A DNA stretch of 64,000 bases from Doryteuthis pealeii (GCA_023376005.1 CM042145.1:20837677-20901676); one strand, 5' to 3'; numbered from the stretch's first letter, positions 30,176 through 41,396 are shown. The notes: generated by a model not told the origin, from the sequence alone. Program-made: numbers and translations.

Positions 30176-30930
30176 CTGAGTAAATGCATACTTGATAAAT
30201 ATTTGCTGGATCTACTGAAGATTGGTCCAAGGTCATATTTATGGAGCACTCAGAGAGGAATATTCATTACTGTATTTGCATACCTGTACTGAATTTGTCT
30301 ATGGACTTAAGAAAAAAAACCCCAAAAAAAACTGACAGAGACCCCTTGTCAATTGAGAAGGAAGTATGAAGTCCTAAGCCATTCTGATCTTCATCCAATT
30401 GCGTTATAAACTGGTCTGTTCCTTGATCAATAACTGGTACATCAAGATAAATATTGATTTTTGTTTAGACGTGGCCAGTGAATTTCTTGGATTATGGCGT
30501 AAGTTGGATTGGTTCATCGGCTGTGGCATCCATACTTGTAATGCAGTGGAATAGGTAAGGTGATTCAGCCTGGAAAAGACAGTAGTTCTTCTCTTCTTAA
30601 TCACGTTGCTCGTAAGGTTTTTAGTCTTGGAAACTTATTAGGATTATTTTAATGAAATCTGACCTGATCCCACAGGATTTATCTCCCTTGGGAATAACTT
30701 GTAAATCATCATTAATTCATTTCGTTTGTGATAAGAAAATTTAATTTGATTTGATCTCAATTTTATCTTTTAAGCTTCATTTGTTTATTGAATAGCTTTT
30801 AGCTTTTCAAGGTTACTAGGGTGAGTCAAAAGTTTTGCAATATTTTGGTAACAAAACTGTAAAACTATTAAAAAGGATTTCCCAGGTTGCATCATCACTA
30901 CACATGGATAAACTGGAAACACCAGGGGAA
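30176..30930. other. Unassigned sequence
   Basis: About 750 bp with no repeat landmarks and no conserved-looking frame. Confidence 0.35.
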
Positions 30931-30939
30931 GGCAGGAGG

Positions 30940-31012
30940 AAACAGCGTCCAAAATGTTGTGCTAATAACTACCACAATAAAGATGAGGACAATAGTCTGA
31001 AAAATCAAAATT
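30940..31012 (+). mobile_element. Family D partial arm
   Basis: CAAAATGTTGTGCTAATAAC, AATAAAGATGAGGACAATAG, TCTGAAAAATC. Confidence 0.6.
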
Positions 31013-31111
31013 ATTGGTTTTTAGACTATTTAAAAATACCACCTATTCATCTATCACTTAAAAAATAAAGTTATTTTATTGATATTGATTGGGAGGACTA
31101 CCTTTATAATA

Positions 31112-31345
31112 ACCGTACCCACATTGATACAAACATGTGGGAGGTAGATGCAGAAAATAGAGCGCTCTGGTGCCTTAATATTAAACAAGGCATGAAGAAG
31201 AGTGAGGTGGAGAGGAGAGTTGCCTGGACAGTAAAGAAAGCCAGAAAAAAGGATAGAAAACAGCAGCCCCAGCAAGCATCACAGTTTGTGTGCAGTTAGT
31301 GCACCAAAGGCAGTCACTCAGGGATTGGCCTACACAGCCCTGTGC
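31112..31345 (+). mobile_element. Non-LTR retrotransposon C-terminus with C2H2 finger
   Basis: One plus-strand frame reads HIDTNMWEVDAENRALWC, then KQGMKKSEVERR, a basic KKARKKDRKQQP stretch, QFVCS, one in-frame stop, then CTKGSHSGIGLHS and a stop. It is the same C-terminal module as 25896-26335, here with only one internal stop. The finger keeps its Cys pair and His. The upstream reverse transcriptase is absent. Confidence 0.75.
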
Positions 31346-31524
31346 GCAGATAATTAAAAAGATCATTTTTATTATGGACATGGATGCTTTTGCTAAGTTT
31401 GTGAAGGTGGTGAACCACACTCGGCTGTGAGATGATGAGGTCGCCTGATACACTCAGTAATACTGATGATCTAAAAATCATGAAACTATAAGTTGTAATA
31501 TATGGTGTTTAATTTCTTTTCTAT

Positions 31525-31544
31525 TCTATCTATCTATCTATCTA

Positions 31545-31578
<34 letters not shown>
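31525..31578. repeat. (CTAT)n/(TA)n microsatellite
   Basis: Ends exactly at the left arm of the following fold-back. Confidence 0.95.
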
Positions 31579-31585
<7 letters not shown>

Positions 31586-31978
31586 TTTTGCTTGAAGGCA
31601 ACTACAATGCGAATATCGCATAAATTTGATAATTGTAGAAGATAATAATGACAAGTGAATCTTGCAAAGAATTACTCGGTGTGTAGAATATCGTACAGAC
31701 TATTTTAACTTTATCAAGTCTCATCAGCGATATATACTAACGACTTCCCTCTGACAGAAATCGAAACCGGGACCTCAGCAGGATAGTTAGACACTATACT
31801 GTTTCAGCCACGATACAGCACCGAGAAACTCCTGCGAAATTAACCTGTGAAACAGTCTGTACGATATTCTACACACCGAGTAATTCTTTGCGAGATTCAC
31901 TTGTCATTATTATCTTCTATAATTATCGAATTTATGCGATATTCGCATTGTAGTTGCCTTCAAGCAAAAATATAAATA
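31579..31978. mobile_element. 400-bp fold-back with decayed canonical hammerhead core
   Basis: Arms of about 120 bp mirror TTTTGCTTGAAGGCAACTAC, AATTCTTTGC and ACACACCGAG. On the minus strand (31698-31727) the core reads CTGATGA with no extra base, stem II GACTT/AAGTT (one G-U), loop GATA, then AAAA where a hammerhead needs GAAA. GTC follows. The central loop of about 160 bp contains TCAGCAGGATAGTTAGACAC and resembles no coding sequence. Confidence 0.75.
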
Positions 31979-32037
31979 TTAATATATATACTTTATTCGG
32001 CAATGCTTCTAAAACATAAACAAACATCTAAAAAAAT

Positions 32038-32040
<3 letters not shown>

Positions 32041-32073
<33 letters not shown>
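32041..32073. repeat. (TA)n microsatellite
   Basis: TA tract about 60 bp right of the fold-back. Confidence 0.95.
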
Positions 32074-32078
<5 letters not shown>

Positions 32079-32265
32079 TTTCTGAATGGATTTGACTATA
32101 CACTGTATAATCCCTTTCAAAAGATTTTGATCCATGATCACACCGGATCAATTTTTTTTATTGATTTTTTTTTTCTAATGTTTTATTTATTTGTTTTATT
32201 TATTTTTTTTTTTTCAAATTTTATATAGTTAATTAATTTAATCCTTTTTTTTTTATAGATTTTAA

Positions 32266-32303
<38 letters not shown>

Positions 32304-32559
32304 AGAGAGAGAGGATTACGTAAATCCTTTCCCCTCCCCTACCACATATCATTTAATCTCTCTTCCCATACACCACTTACAGTACACTAGTAACTCACAC
32401 TTGTGTACTTATCTATCTACCATAAGAGTGAGTAATTTTGAGTATCACTTGTAAGTATCTTCCAATGTACTACTCACACTGACAGTTGTGGGCTTCTCTT
32501 AACTGATTTATGCTTCTTCTAAGGAAAATGGCTCTTGATTATATTCTCATAAATCAGGT
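32074..32559. other. T-rich sequence
   Basis: Multiple T runs, the longest about 33 at 32270-32302 followed by GAGAGAGAGAG. No gene seen. Confidence 0.5.
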
Positions 32560-32625
32560 TCTGAACATTAAATGACCCACTGAGGTTGATATGCAGTAAA
32601 ACCAAACCAAACCAAACCAAACTTT
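32560..32625 (+). mobile_element. Family C 3' tail
   Basis: TTAAATGACCCACTGAGG, TTGATATGCAGTAAAACC, then four AAACC units. The block immediately left (ATGCTTCTTCTAAGGAAAAT) is repeated at 33111-33150. Confidence 0.85.
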
Positions 32626-33274
32626 TCATCCACATCTCTCACAACCTTTCTCTTATGTCCCTTTTTTTAAAATCTCTCTTGTTAGCATGTTACTACATCT
32701 AGTTTGCCAAAACAAAATGAGTGGACTTTTTTTTTTTTTGATTGAATTTTATCTTTTCTTTCTGTTCCAACACTGCTTCTTATTTCTGATTTGCTGAATA
32801 ATATTACATATGCAAATGATTTTTAATATATTTTAAACATTAAATTAGCCCAAAATTTTAGGAAATCTGACGTTGTAATTGAAGTTAACAAAGCACGTTA
32901 TTAAGAGTTAAAATTCTTAGAAATCAATAACAAAAAAGTTTTCTTCTTAGAAATCAATAACAAAAAATATTAAATACACTCTGTACAGAAAATTATTAAC
33001 TATTAGATAATTTATTTAAATGAAATATCTTTTTTGTTCCAAACGCTCAGAAAAATTAAAATGCGCCAAAAAAATCATTTATCATCATCACTTCTTTTTA
33101 AAATGAGTCAATGCTTCTTCTAAGGAAAATGGCTCTTGATTATATTCTCATAAATCTTCTCTCATTATTATCTCCTATTATTTTATTCTCTTTTTGTACA
33201 CCCACGTTACTCTGTTTATGTGTTTTTTTTTGTTTCACTCTACCAAGTACAATGATGTCAAAAACATAAGTTTC
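32626..33274. other. AT-rich unassigned sequence with short local duplications
   Basis: TTCTTAGAAATCAATAACAA occurs twice (32914, 32942). ATGGCTCTTGATTATATTCT occurs at 32528 and 33128. Confidence 0.5.
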
Positions 33275-33277
33275 AAT

Positions 33278-33340
33278 TTAAGGCAGGGGTCACCAAACTA
33301 TGGTTCCGTGGGTCAGATCCAGTCCGCAAAGGCATTTTAT
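33278..33340. mobile_element. hAT-type terminal fragment
   Basis: GGCAGGGGTCACCAAACTAT, GGTTCCGTGGG and CAGTCCGCAAAGG match the common CAGGGGTC(A/C)CCAAACT hAT terminus. The other end is not identified. Confidence 0.55.
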
Positions 33341-33586
33341 ATAATTTCAAGTATAGAAAAAATAAGATATAAAACTGGATAAAAACTCGTTACTCAGAGT
33401 TTCACACTTTCGATCTTCAGGTGAGCTAGTATTCAACATGTCGGACACACACACATATATATATATATATATGTACAGTTATGATTAAAATTTAACACTA
33501 AAATAATCTGTAAATTCTTTACAATCCAAAGTTTAGCTAGTATTATCAATATGTGTCATATGACTATTATGTGGTGTGTATGTGCA

Positions 33587-33599
<13 letters not shown>

Positions 33600-33641
<42 letters not shown>
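33600..33641. repeat. (GT)n/(TA)n microsatellite
   Basis: GT from about 33581, then TA. Confidence 0.95.
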
Positions 33642-33649
<8 letters not shown>

Positions 33650-33912
33650 GGGGCCGGGTTAGCTCAGTCGGTAGAGCGTTCGGCTAGAAACCACAAGGTT
33701 CCTAGTTCGATACTGGCCCTCGCCAACTCTGCATATGAGTAGCACAGGGATCTGTGTGGTAAAGTAAGGAGCTGATGGTAGGTGTGGCGCTCCACCTCAG
33801 ACACCAAAAATAATCTCCTTGGTCTAGTGCTATTGAAAAGGGTATATACTCCCTCGCTGACTGGCTGATACTGACTTTAGGCTGCCCCGACGACTTTACT
33901 TACTTTTACTTG
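33650..33912 (+). mobile_element. Family A SINE, full length
   Basis: GGGGCCGGGTTAGCTCAGTC, GGTTCCTAGTTCGATACTGG, AAAGTAAGGAGCTGATGG, ending GACGACTTTACTTACTTTTA. One of the least diverged copies. Confidence 0.93.
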
Positions 33913-34020
33913 TATATATATTAGTTTGATTCGAGAGCTTGTCATACTATTAATGTTTAGTAAGACCAGGGACAATTTTAATCTTAAAAAGAATGGTGCA
34001 TTTAAAGATCCTGGTAGTAT

Positions 34021-34100
34021 TCATTAAATCATCTAGTGTGTATGTATGTATATATACATATACACATATATATATATATGTATGTATGTATGTATACATA
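34021..34100. repeat. (GTAT)n/(TA)n microsatellite
   Basis: Short compound repeat. Confidence 0.9.
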
Positions 34101-34105
34101 AAAAT

Positions 34106-34386
34106 GGAGGCGCGTGGTCTAAGGGTTAGAATCATAGGAAATGGACTCGTCGACCCGAGTTAAATTCCTGGACGAAACTGTTTGCATTTCATATAGTGCT
34201 AATACCCTTATGAAAGGTATGAATCCCTCCAGCTATGGGTAAATAGTAGGGCAGACTGGACTCTTTAACCATGGCTAGGTAACCAGTCTAGGAGATGGAA
34301 AGCTCTGAATTTAAACCTGTTAAACTCCGATTAAGAAATTGACCTACTGTCACATCCTACTCGTGCGGAGGGGTTGGTAAATATAT
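34106..34386 (+). mobile_element. Family B SINE, full length
   Basis: GGAGGCGCGTGGTCTAAGGG, CATAGGAAATGGACTCGTCG, ending TGCGGAGGGGTTGGTAAATA. Confidence 0.92.
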
Positions 34387-34980
34387 AAGAACTGGGTGAC
34401 TATTACATCAATAATTACATATATCATATTATACATTTTAATAATAAAAAAGCAATATGACATTAAAATACCATAACAATCGTTCATCATAATATAATGC
34501 GAGTAAGAATTGTATGTTTGAAAGTGTTGTTGATTTCTTTTTAGTAGGAAGAAGATTGTTTAAAAGCTTCCTCCCTCACTTCCATTTCAAGTCTAGACGT
34601 TTCCTCCCACTCAGTCATCTTCAGCAGAATAAACCAATGAGTGATCACAGCATGTGCATTTTCTGTTTAATGGTGACACACAAAGACAAAAAGTTTGTGA
34701 CTCGGCCAAGTGTTTAACTCAACAGGAATTGAGGACAATAAAGTTGGTCACTTTGTCAATGAGGTTCGTTTAGGTTTTTTTTTTGTTTTTTTGTTTTTTT
34801 GATCTTTGTTGGCTGACTGTTACCCATTAGAACCCAAATGCCTGGAAGATTTACTCACTAAACCCTGCTTCTCCCCAATAAAGACAAAACAAAACATTTA
34901 CTTTTTCTAAATATTCTGAAAAAAAAAGGACAATTTTTTTCCCCCATGACATAGTTTTGTGCTTTATATATATGTATATA
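34387..34980. other. Unassigned sequence
   Basis: No recognised element. The frame at 34514-34717 has no domain. Confidence 0.35.
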
Positions 34981-34992
34981 TATATATGTTTA

Positions 34993-35059
<67 letters not shown>

Positions 35060-35200
35060 AGGTTCACAGTGTAATGGTTAAAAGAAATACCTGAAGAAGG
35101 CCAGAGGGTACATCGTCCGAAACGTTGTACAGATAAAAATAAAGATGAGGACAATAGTCCAAATAATACAGACAATTCCCCCCCCCCAGACATAGTTTTG

Positions 35201-35264
<64 letters not shown>

Positions 35265-35415
35265 AGGTGCACAGTGTAATGGTTAAAAGAAATACCTGAA
35301 GAAGGCAGAGGATACATCGCCCGAAACGTTGTACAGATAACAATAAAGATGAGGATAATAGTCCAAGTAATACAGACAATTTTTTTTTTCCCTAGACATA
35401 GTTTTGTGCTTTTAA
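34945..35415. repeat. Tandem duplication: TA tract, SINE B scrap, family D arm
   Basis: The unit CATAGTTTTGTGCTTTATA, (TA)n, GGAGG(T)TCACAGTGTAATGG, then AAGAAATACCTGAAGAAGG ... GAAACGTTGTACAGATAA and CAATAGTCC occurs twice (from about 34950 and 35188). The leader recurs a third time at 35396. Each unit fuses a family B head directly to a D arm. Frames over this region encode only TA-repeat and hairpin residues. Confidence 0.85.
35005..35056. repeat. (TA)n microsatellite
   Basis: Pure TA tract, first of two in a tandem duplication. Confidence 0.95.
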
Positions 35416-35692
35416 TGGTTACCATCATAGGAAAGGGATGCGATGAGATGAGTTAAAGATCCTGGACAAGACTGTTTGTATTTCACATAGTGCTAATACC
35501 CTTGGGAAAGGTATGCATCCAATTATTCACTCTCCAGCTATGGGTAAATAGTAGGGCAGCCTTGGCCTTTTAACCATGGTATGGCAACCTGTGTAGGAGA
35601 ATGAAAATTCTGAATTCAAACTGGTTCAATTCTACTTAAAAATTGACCTTATGTTACATCCTACTCGTGCAGAAGGGTTAGTAAATAAATAT
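35414..35692 (+). mobile_element. Family B SINE
   Basis: TTTAATGGTTACCATCATAG, GATCCTGGACAAGACTG, CAGCTATGGGTAAATAGTAG, GAAGGGTTAGTAAATA. Confidence 0.85.
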
Positions 35693-35707
35693 ACTATATA
35701 GCTGTCC

Positions 35708-35940
35708 GTTGGAGGCACATGGCATAATGGCTAGAGTCGAGGGACCAGAGTTCAAATCCTGGGCGAGGTGTTTGTATTTCACATAGCACTAATACATTTA
35801 GGAAAGCTGATACTATGGAAGCACATGGTGTAATGGTTAGGAAAGGGACACGATGAGATGAGTTAAAATCCTGGATGAGGCTGTTTATATTTCACATAGT
35901 GCTAATACCCTTGGGAAAACTGATACTATGGAAGCACAAT
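35708..35940 (+). mobile_element. Two 5' family B SINE fragments in tandem
   Basis: GGAGGCACATGGCATAATGG and a second head GGAAGCACATGGTGTAATGG each stop shortly after CTAATAC(C)..TT(A/G)GGAAA. Both end in GCTGATACTATGGAAGCAC-type sequence. Confidence 0.8.
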
Positions 35941-36079
35941 TTACCATAATATTACTTATCATATTATCTAGTTTCTATAGTCTCCTTCAAAGGAAAGAAG
36001 GTGGTGAAAACTGAGTGAGTTAAGGTACTACTCACAAATGGTAGCAGCGAGTATTTGTAGTATAGCTGTTTGCAGTTTT

Positions 36080-36660
36080 GAAATTCCACCAATTTTTAGG
36101 TAGAAATTAAGGTAATTTTCACCTTTAGCTGTCAAAATTCCTAGCAAATAAGGCAATTAGAGTAACCTTCCTTGACTTTCACTTTGAACTAAGCCGGTAG
36201 CTATTTTGAAAGTCTCTGTGCGAAATAAACAAATCTTAGAATCTTTTTCGAAAACAATACAACTGCATGCTTTAACACAAAAATATCATAAAATGTGTTC
36301 TTAATAACAATTAAGTTCATTTCAGATAATTTTATGCTAAGAATTTAGCCAACTGACTTTCACTTTGAAACAAGCCAGTAGCCATTTTGAAAGTGTCCGT
36401 GCGAAATATAACACAAAAATATCATGAAATGTGTTCTTAATAACAATTAAGTTCATTTCAGATAATTTTATGCTAAGAATTTAGCCAACTGACTTTCACT
36501 TTGAAACAAGACGGTAGCCATTTTGAAAGTGTCCGTGTGAAATAAACAAATCTTAGAAACTTTTTCAAAAACAATACAACTGCATGCTTTAACACAAAAA
36601 TATCATAAAATGTGTTCTTAATAACTATTAAGTTCATTTCAGATAATGCGCACGCACAAT
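36080..36660 (+). repeat. Three-copy direct tandem repeat (about 183 and 136 bp spacing)
   Basis: GACTTTCACTTTGAA occurs at about 36174, 36355 and 36491. GTAGCCATTTTGAAAGTGTC, AAAATGTGTTCTTAATAAC and AAGTTCATTTCAGATAATTT follow each time. The middle unit lacks about 47 bp (AAACAAATCTTAGAA...CATGC). No coding frame spans the units. Confidence 0.9.
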
Positions 36661-37165
36661 TTTATGCTAGGAATTTTAACAACTAAAGCTGAAAATTACC
36701 GATCTTAATTGATTATTTCATTTGACCCTCGAATTACTGACTCCTCTTGTTTGATACTTTGTAAGATCATGTCAGCAGATATTTTTAATTTGCAAAGGGT
36801 CTAAATACGGCATATGACAAATGCTAATCGCAAATCTGTTGTTTTTTGCAATTAGTGGATATTTATTGATCAATCAATTAGTTATTCCTGTTATAGCAAG
36901 TCAATTCTGCTGTGTTAGCAAAGCTGAATAGATTTTGTTTTTAAATCCTGCCCTTACAACAGGAAAACATTATTATACTAGAGTAATCCTCTAAGTGCTG
37001 AGGATACTGGGAAACTGTTCGTGCAGCTATTGGCAACACTGTTGCATTTGTTGTACATGCACCTGTGTGCACCTTGCTACCATGCTTAGTCTTGGCAGTC
37101 ATTTCTGAAGGAGCTCATGATTGACGCTACGGTTATTTCCTAGTTGAGTAACATATTACAGGGTG
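36661..37165. other. Unassigned sequence
   Basis: No repeat landmarks or recognisable frame. Confidence 0.35.
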
Positions 37166-37285
37166 ACCCAGAAAAAACAGACCCCAAATTATTTATTTTC
37201 CCATTAAACTAACCCTAAACCTACACCCCCCCAAGTTGAGTAACATAATATTACAGGGTGACCCAGAAAAACAGAACCCACAAAT
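37157..37285 (+). repeat. Local duplication of a possible DNA-transposon end
   Basis: GTTGAGTAACATATTACAGG, GTGACCCAGAAAAA-CAGA occurs twice (37144 and 37233). ACAGGGTGACCCAGAAAA has the look of a terminal repeat, but no inverted partner is found. Confidence 0.55.
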
Positions 37286-37329
37286 TTTCTAATAAAACTG
37301 TTAATTTAAAAATGTTTGTATGTGTCCTG

Positions 37330-37592
37330 CGTCCCTGATGCACACAAATCTAAAAGGTTGCAGTAAAATCATATCCATGCATCCCAGTGTTTTTCTTTGT
37401 TCTTCCCTCACCATTTCAAGCTAACTGTAAATGCATTTCAATAGTTTCTTAGGAATGAATTACACCGGATAGGTTACAAGATAGGAGTTAGAAAGCTTTA
37501 GTTGGGACCCATGAATTTTCCTGGTGACTCATTCAAAGCAAATATGTGCATCCCAGGACACACTAAATCAAAAAGCTATCAGCATCACTGCA
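37330..37592 (+). repeat. Dispersed repeat shared with 43.64 kb
   Basis: AGTTGGGACCCATGAATTTT, ACTCATTCAAAGCAAATATG and TCCCAGGACACACTAAATC recur at 43643-43725. Confidence 0.8.
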
Positions 37593-37599
37593 ATAGTGT

Positions 37600-37690
37600 T
37601 GATCGAACTGCAAATCTTACATTCATCAGCTCTGTCTAGACACTGGATTCTGTGTAGAGGACTTGTCATTAGTAACGGATGGTGAGAGTC
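37600..37690 (+). mobile_element. LINE reverse transcriptase C-terminal scrap
   Basis: With one frameshift it reads SVDRTANLTFI then HQLCLDTGFCVEDLS, matching SVDRLAKTYI and NQLCADTGCCAEDLL at 58790-58885. The DTG-C-EDL block is common at the end of RTE/CR1-like reverse transcriptases. Confidence 0.6.
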
Positions 37691-38175
37691 AAGGGTATTT
37701 GTGTTGTTAGCACTACTTGGTGATAATAATAATAATGATGATGATGATGATATAAGATTGATATTGCTCAGTTATTTCCTAAGTGGCTAGTACAGCTCCC
37801 TAGGCAGTGGGCAGATCTAAGGGGGCAGTAAAGAGAAAAGGGGTGGGGTGGGAGAGTGGTATCATTACAAAGATGAGATGTAGTTACTCTTTCATATTGC
37901 TAAGTTAATTAGTTTAACAGGTTAAGTCTTGGTGAAATATATATGTTTGTCTGTAGTTGTTTATTTTAAATCTATAGTAGACCTAATACCCCAAAAGAAA
38001 AAAGAGAGATGTATGTTAATTGTATATGGAAGTGGGTGCTAGAAATGTGTCTTTGGAGTCAAGGGAGCAGCAGTTCAAAAATGTCTGGAATTGAGTAGGA
38101 AAATATTGAAGAACTTTTACTAACCATAGATTTATACCTACCTATATATGAAACTCATGGTACAATGAAACTGTG

Positions 38176-38179
<4 letters not shown>
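37691..38179. other. Unassigned sequence with a short (GAT)n
   Basis: GATGATGAT at 37735-37752. Otherwise nothing recognised. Confidence 0.4.
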
Positions 38180-38239
<60 letters not shown>

Positions 38240-38390
38240 CTCATGGTACAATGAAACTATGCTGTGTGTGTGTACATATATGAAACTCATGGTACAATGA
38301 AACTATGTGTGTGTGTGTGTGTACATATATATATATATATATGAAACTATGGTATGTGAAACTTATGGTGAGAAAACTTTGACATGTGTC
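38140..38390. repeat. (TA)n array and a tandem GAAACTCATGGTACAATG unit
   Basis: GAAACTCATGGTACAATGAA recurs at 38151, 38236 and 38281, separated by TA and GT tracts. A fourth shortened form is at 38358. Confidence 0.9.
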
Positions 38391-38562
38391 CACAGGTGAT
38401 AACATTTAATCTGGTTTTTGAGGTGGTATGATTATTTTACACATAAACAGACTATTCAAAAAAAATTTTTTTTGACTAAACTATTCAACAAAAGCGATGT
38501 GAATATTATTGCATGTTGAATTTCTAAGATTAAATATTTTCATTTTGACTGAATTTTTGATA

Positions 38563-38846
38563 TGAGGCTTGATCATTAGTATTTTTTGGATTATTCAGAC
38601 TATTGTTCTCCTCTTTATTGTTATCTGCACAACGTTTCAGTTGATGTGCCCTCCAGCCTTCTTCAGGTGTTTCATGTCGGACTTGGGAGCCTTCTCGAAC
38701 TTGGGAATGCTCCCGATTATGACAAGAAGGTTCCCGAGTCCGACAAGAAATACCTGAAGAAGGCTGGAGGGCACATCAGCCAAAATGTTGTGCAGATAAC
38801 AATAAAGATGAGAACAATAGTCTGAATAATCCAAATAATACTAAAT
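38563..38846. mobile_element. Family D fold-back element
   Basis: Left arm from TATGAGGCTTGATCATTAG, right arm to GAATAATCCAAATAATACT. The right core is CTGAAGA, A, GGCT, loop, AGCC, then AAAA (GAAA decayed). The left core has decayed pairing. Confidence 0.8.
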
Positions 38847-39525
38847 ACACTGGTTTACAAAAAAATATTTTTTGTCTGAGGCAAGAATGTGAATAGGTGT
38901 TTTTTACTAATTTGGGTGTGCTGAATTCAACTTTATAAATAGTTTTGCTCTATCACCTCTAGTTTTCTGTCTTTTAAATAGTCTCATTTTAGTATATACA
39001 GAGTATATACGTGCTTATTTCAACAGTTGTAGCAGCTTATTACAGATAAAACAGGATAGATAAAGAACATTGATGGAATAAATATACTTGGATGACACAA
39101 TGTACACAATTCATAGTACCGCAGACAGTTAGAAATGTGTTTTCTTAGATGATGTGCTGACTGCCAGTGCACTACTGGCTGTTGATTGAGACGTGTTGGC
39201 TATGCTTAACTGACAAAATCCATCTTGATATATAGCTATATATATATAATGTAATGCAATCACTTACATTTATTGCATAATAACTAAAAAAGAAGACATA
39301 AGTCACACAATATTAGAAATTAACCCTGAATGCATATACGCCTTTATGTACAGTATGTGTATGAAATGTACAGTATGCATATCTAAAAAACTAGAGGTAA
39401 TGAGTAAAAACGGATTTCAAATCTGAATTCAGCACCCCCAAATTAGGTTAAAACAGCTATTTTTGTGCTTGCCTCAATTTCTTTGTAAACCAGTGATATT
39501 TTCATTAATTTACACATTTTTCACC
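38847..39525. other. Unassigned sequence with an inverted echo
   Basis: TTTACAAAAAAATATTTTTTG with GGCAAGAATGTGAATAGG near 38850 and GCCTCAATTTCTTTGTAAAC near 39470 suggest a decayed long-spaced inverted repeat of about 620 bp. No gene. Confidence 0.45.
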
Positions 39526-39529
39526 GGAT

Positions 39530-39640
39530 TGGCCTATTGTCGATATCAGCCGAACAGTTACAGGTCTATCCTCTTTTTGTTAGCATTAGACCAGGGAAAT
39601 TGATTTTTGCTGAGGTGGAACACCACACCTACCGTCAGTT
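39530..39640 (-). mobile_element. Family A SINE, 3' part
   Basis: GTCGATATCAGCCGAACAG, TTAGCATTAGACCAGGGAAA, GTGGAACACCACACCTACCG, then a T run. Confidence 0.8.
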
Positions 39641-40062
39641 TTTTTTTTTTTTTTTTTTTTTTACTCCTTATGGATAGAATTGGTACAACGGGTCAATAGT
39701 GATGTTCAGAGAACTTTTAAAAATAGATCATTTGCATGTTTGCCTATAAAAAGAGAATCCTTACTGGCATTCTTGGAGAACTGATTTCTTTATAAAAATC
39801 AATAGAAAACTATTTCAAGAATTGGACTGGGAAAAGCAAAGGAAAAAAAAGGAATCTGATTTTCTCTGATGTAACTTAAAACAATATGTTCATGGCATCA
39901 TCCACCATCTTGACACAACCCAAGTTGATTTATCTTTTTTTATTTATTTTGTTTGTTTATTTTTTTGTTTATTTTTTTTTTTTTTTTTTGTTGTACTGTT
40001 GTGCCAACATGGAAATGATTGCAATATATATTAAAGTTGACAGATTTGCAAAAATTGAAATA
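39641..40062. other. Unassigned T-rich sequence
   Basis: T runs at 39639-39661 and 39971-39989. No element recognised. Confidence 0.45.
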
Positions 40063-40635
40063 CAACACACACACACACACACACATATATATACATACAC
40101 ACACACGCACACACATACACACACACACATATATATGCATACACACACGCACACACATACACACACGCACACACATACACACGCACACACATATATGCAT
40201 ACGCACACACACACATACACGCACACACACACATACACACACACACATATATATATATATGCATACACCAACACACACACATGCACATGCATAAACACAC
40301 ACACACTCACTCACACATACATAAACATACATGCTCACATACACACATATACATGCATAAACATACACACACATGCACACATATGCATACACACACACAC
40401 ATGCACACATGCATACATGCACACATATGCACACACACACATGCACACATATATATGCATACGCACACATACATATACATGCATAAACACACACAGGCAT
40501 ATAGACATAAACACAAATACACATATACACACACACTTACACACAAATAAACATACTCACACAAACATATATACATGCATAAACACACATACATACACAT
40601 ATAGACATAAACACACACATACACATATGCACACA
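40063..40635. repeat. (CA)n-rich compound microsatellite, about 570 bp
   Basis: ACAC, ACAT and GCACAC units with interruptions. The long His/Thr and Cys/Val frames on both strands are translations of this repeat. Confidence 0.97.
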
Positions 40636-40735
40636 CCCTTTTCAAATCTAAATTAGAATAATTTCCAATTTGCATATACATAAATTGAAATGAAATATTA
40701 CCATTATACACACACACACACATATAGACATACAT

Positions 40736-40770
<35 letters not shown>

Positions 40771-40870
40771 CACATGTACATGCATAAACACACAGACATA
40801 CACACACCCTGTTCAAATTTAAATTAAAATAATTTCCAATTTGCATATACATAAATTGAAATAAAATATC
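40622..40870. repeat. Local direct duplication around a (CA)n tract
   Basis: ATAATTTCCAATTTGCATAT with ACATAAATTGAAAT and the preceding CACACACCCT occur at 40622-40700 and 40800-40870, with (CA)n between. Confidence 0.9.
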
Positions 40871-41185
40871 ACCACACCTTTATTTTTTTTTCTTACTAGT
40901 ATGTATTATTAGAAATCATTTCAACTTGAACAGTATAACCCATTTAAAAAAAAAAAAAATTTAAATCTTTTCCATTTCAATCAATTTTGCAGTTGAATAA
41001 TGATAGTCAGGTCAGACGATTAAGTTGCTTTTATCATTTTTTAAATTTTTTTTTAGCATTTATTTTTTGACAAAATATTTAATTTCAAAATTTTTCACTT
41101 TTTTCTTTTGAGTTGTTCACACATTACACTGATTTTTATTTTACTGGATATTTTAACAGCAGACTAAATTGTTAGTCAAGATTGT
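40871..41185. other. Unassigned AT-rich sequence
   Basis: No recognised element. Confidence 0.4.
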
Positions 41186-41187
41186 AC

Positions 41188-41376
41188 TTAGTATTATTTG
41201 GATTATTTGGACTATTGTCCTCATCTTTATTGTTATCTGTACAATGTTTCAGCCGATGTGCCCTCCGGCCTTCTTCAGGTATTTCTTGTCGGACTCGGGA
41301 ACCTTCTTTTCAAACTTGGAAACCTTCTTGTCATAATCAGGAACAGAGTTTGAAAAGAAGGTTTCAAACTCTCTAA
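41188..41376 (-). mobile_element. Family D left arm
   Basis: TTAGTATTATTTGGATTATT, then the core on the minus strand: CTGAAGA, A, GGCC, loop, GGCT (one G-U pair), GAAAC. The right arm was lost where the 162-bp tandem repeat begins. Confidence 0.75.
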
Positions 41377-41396
41377 GCCACTCATTTTACGCTCAC

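Noticed and set aside
39886..40656. 256-codon plus-strand frame and several Cys/Val-rich minus-strand frames
   Set aside because: All are produced by the (CA)n-rich tract. His-Thr and Cys-Val alternation is what this repeat encodes.
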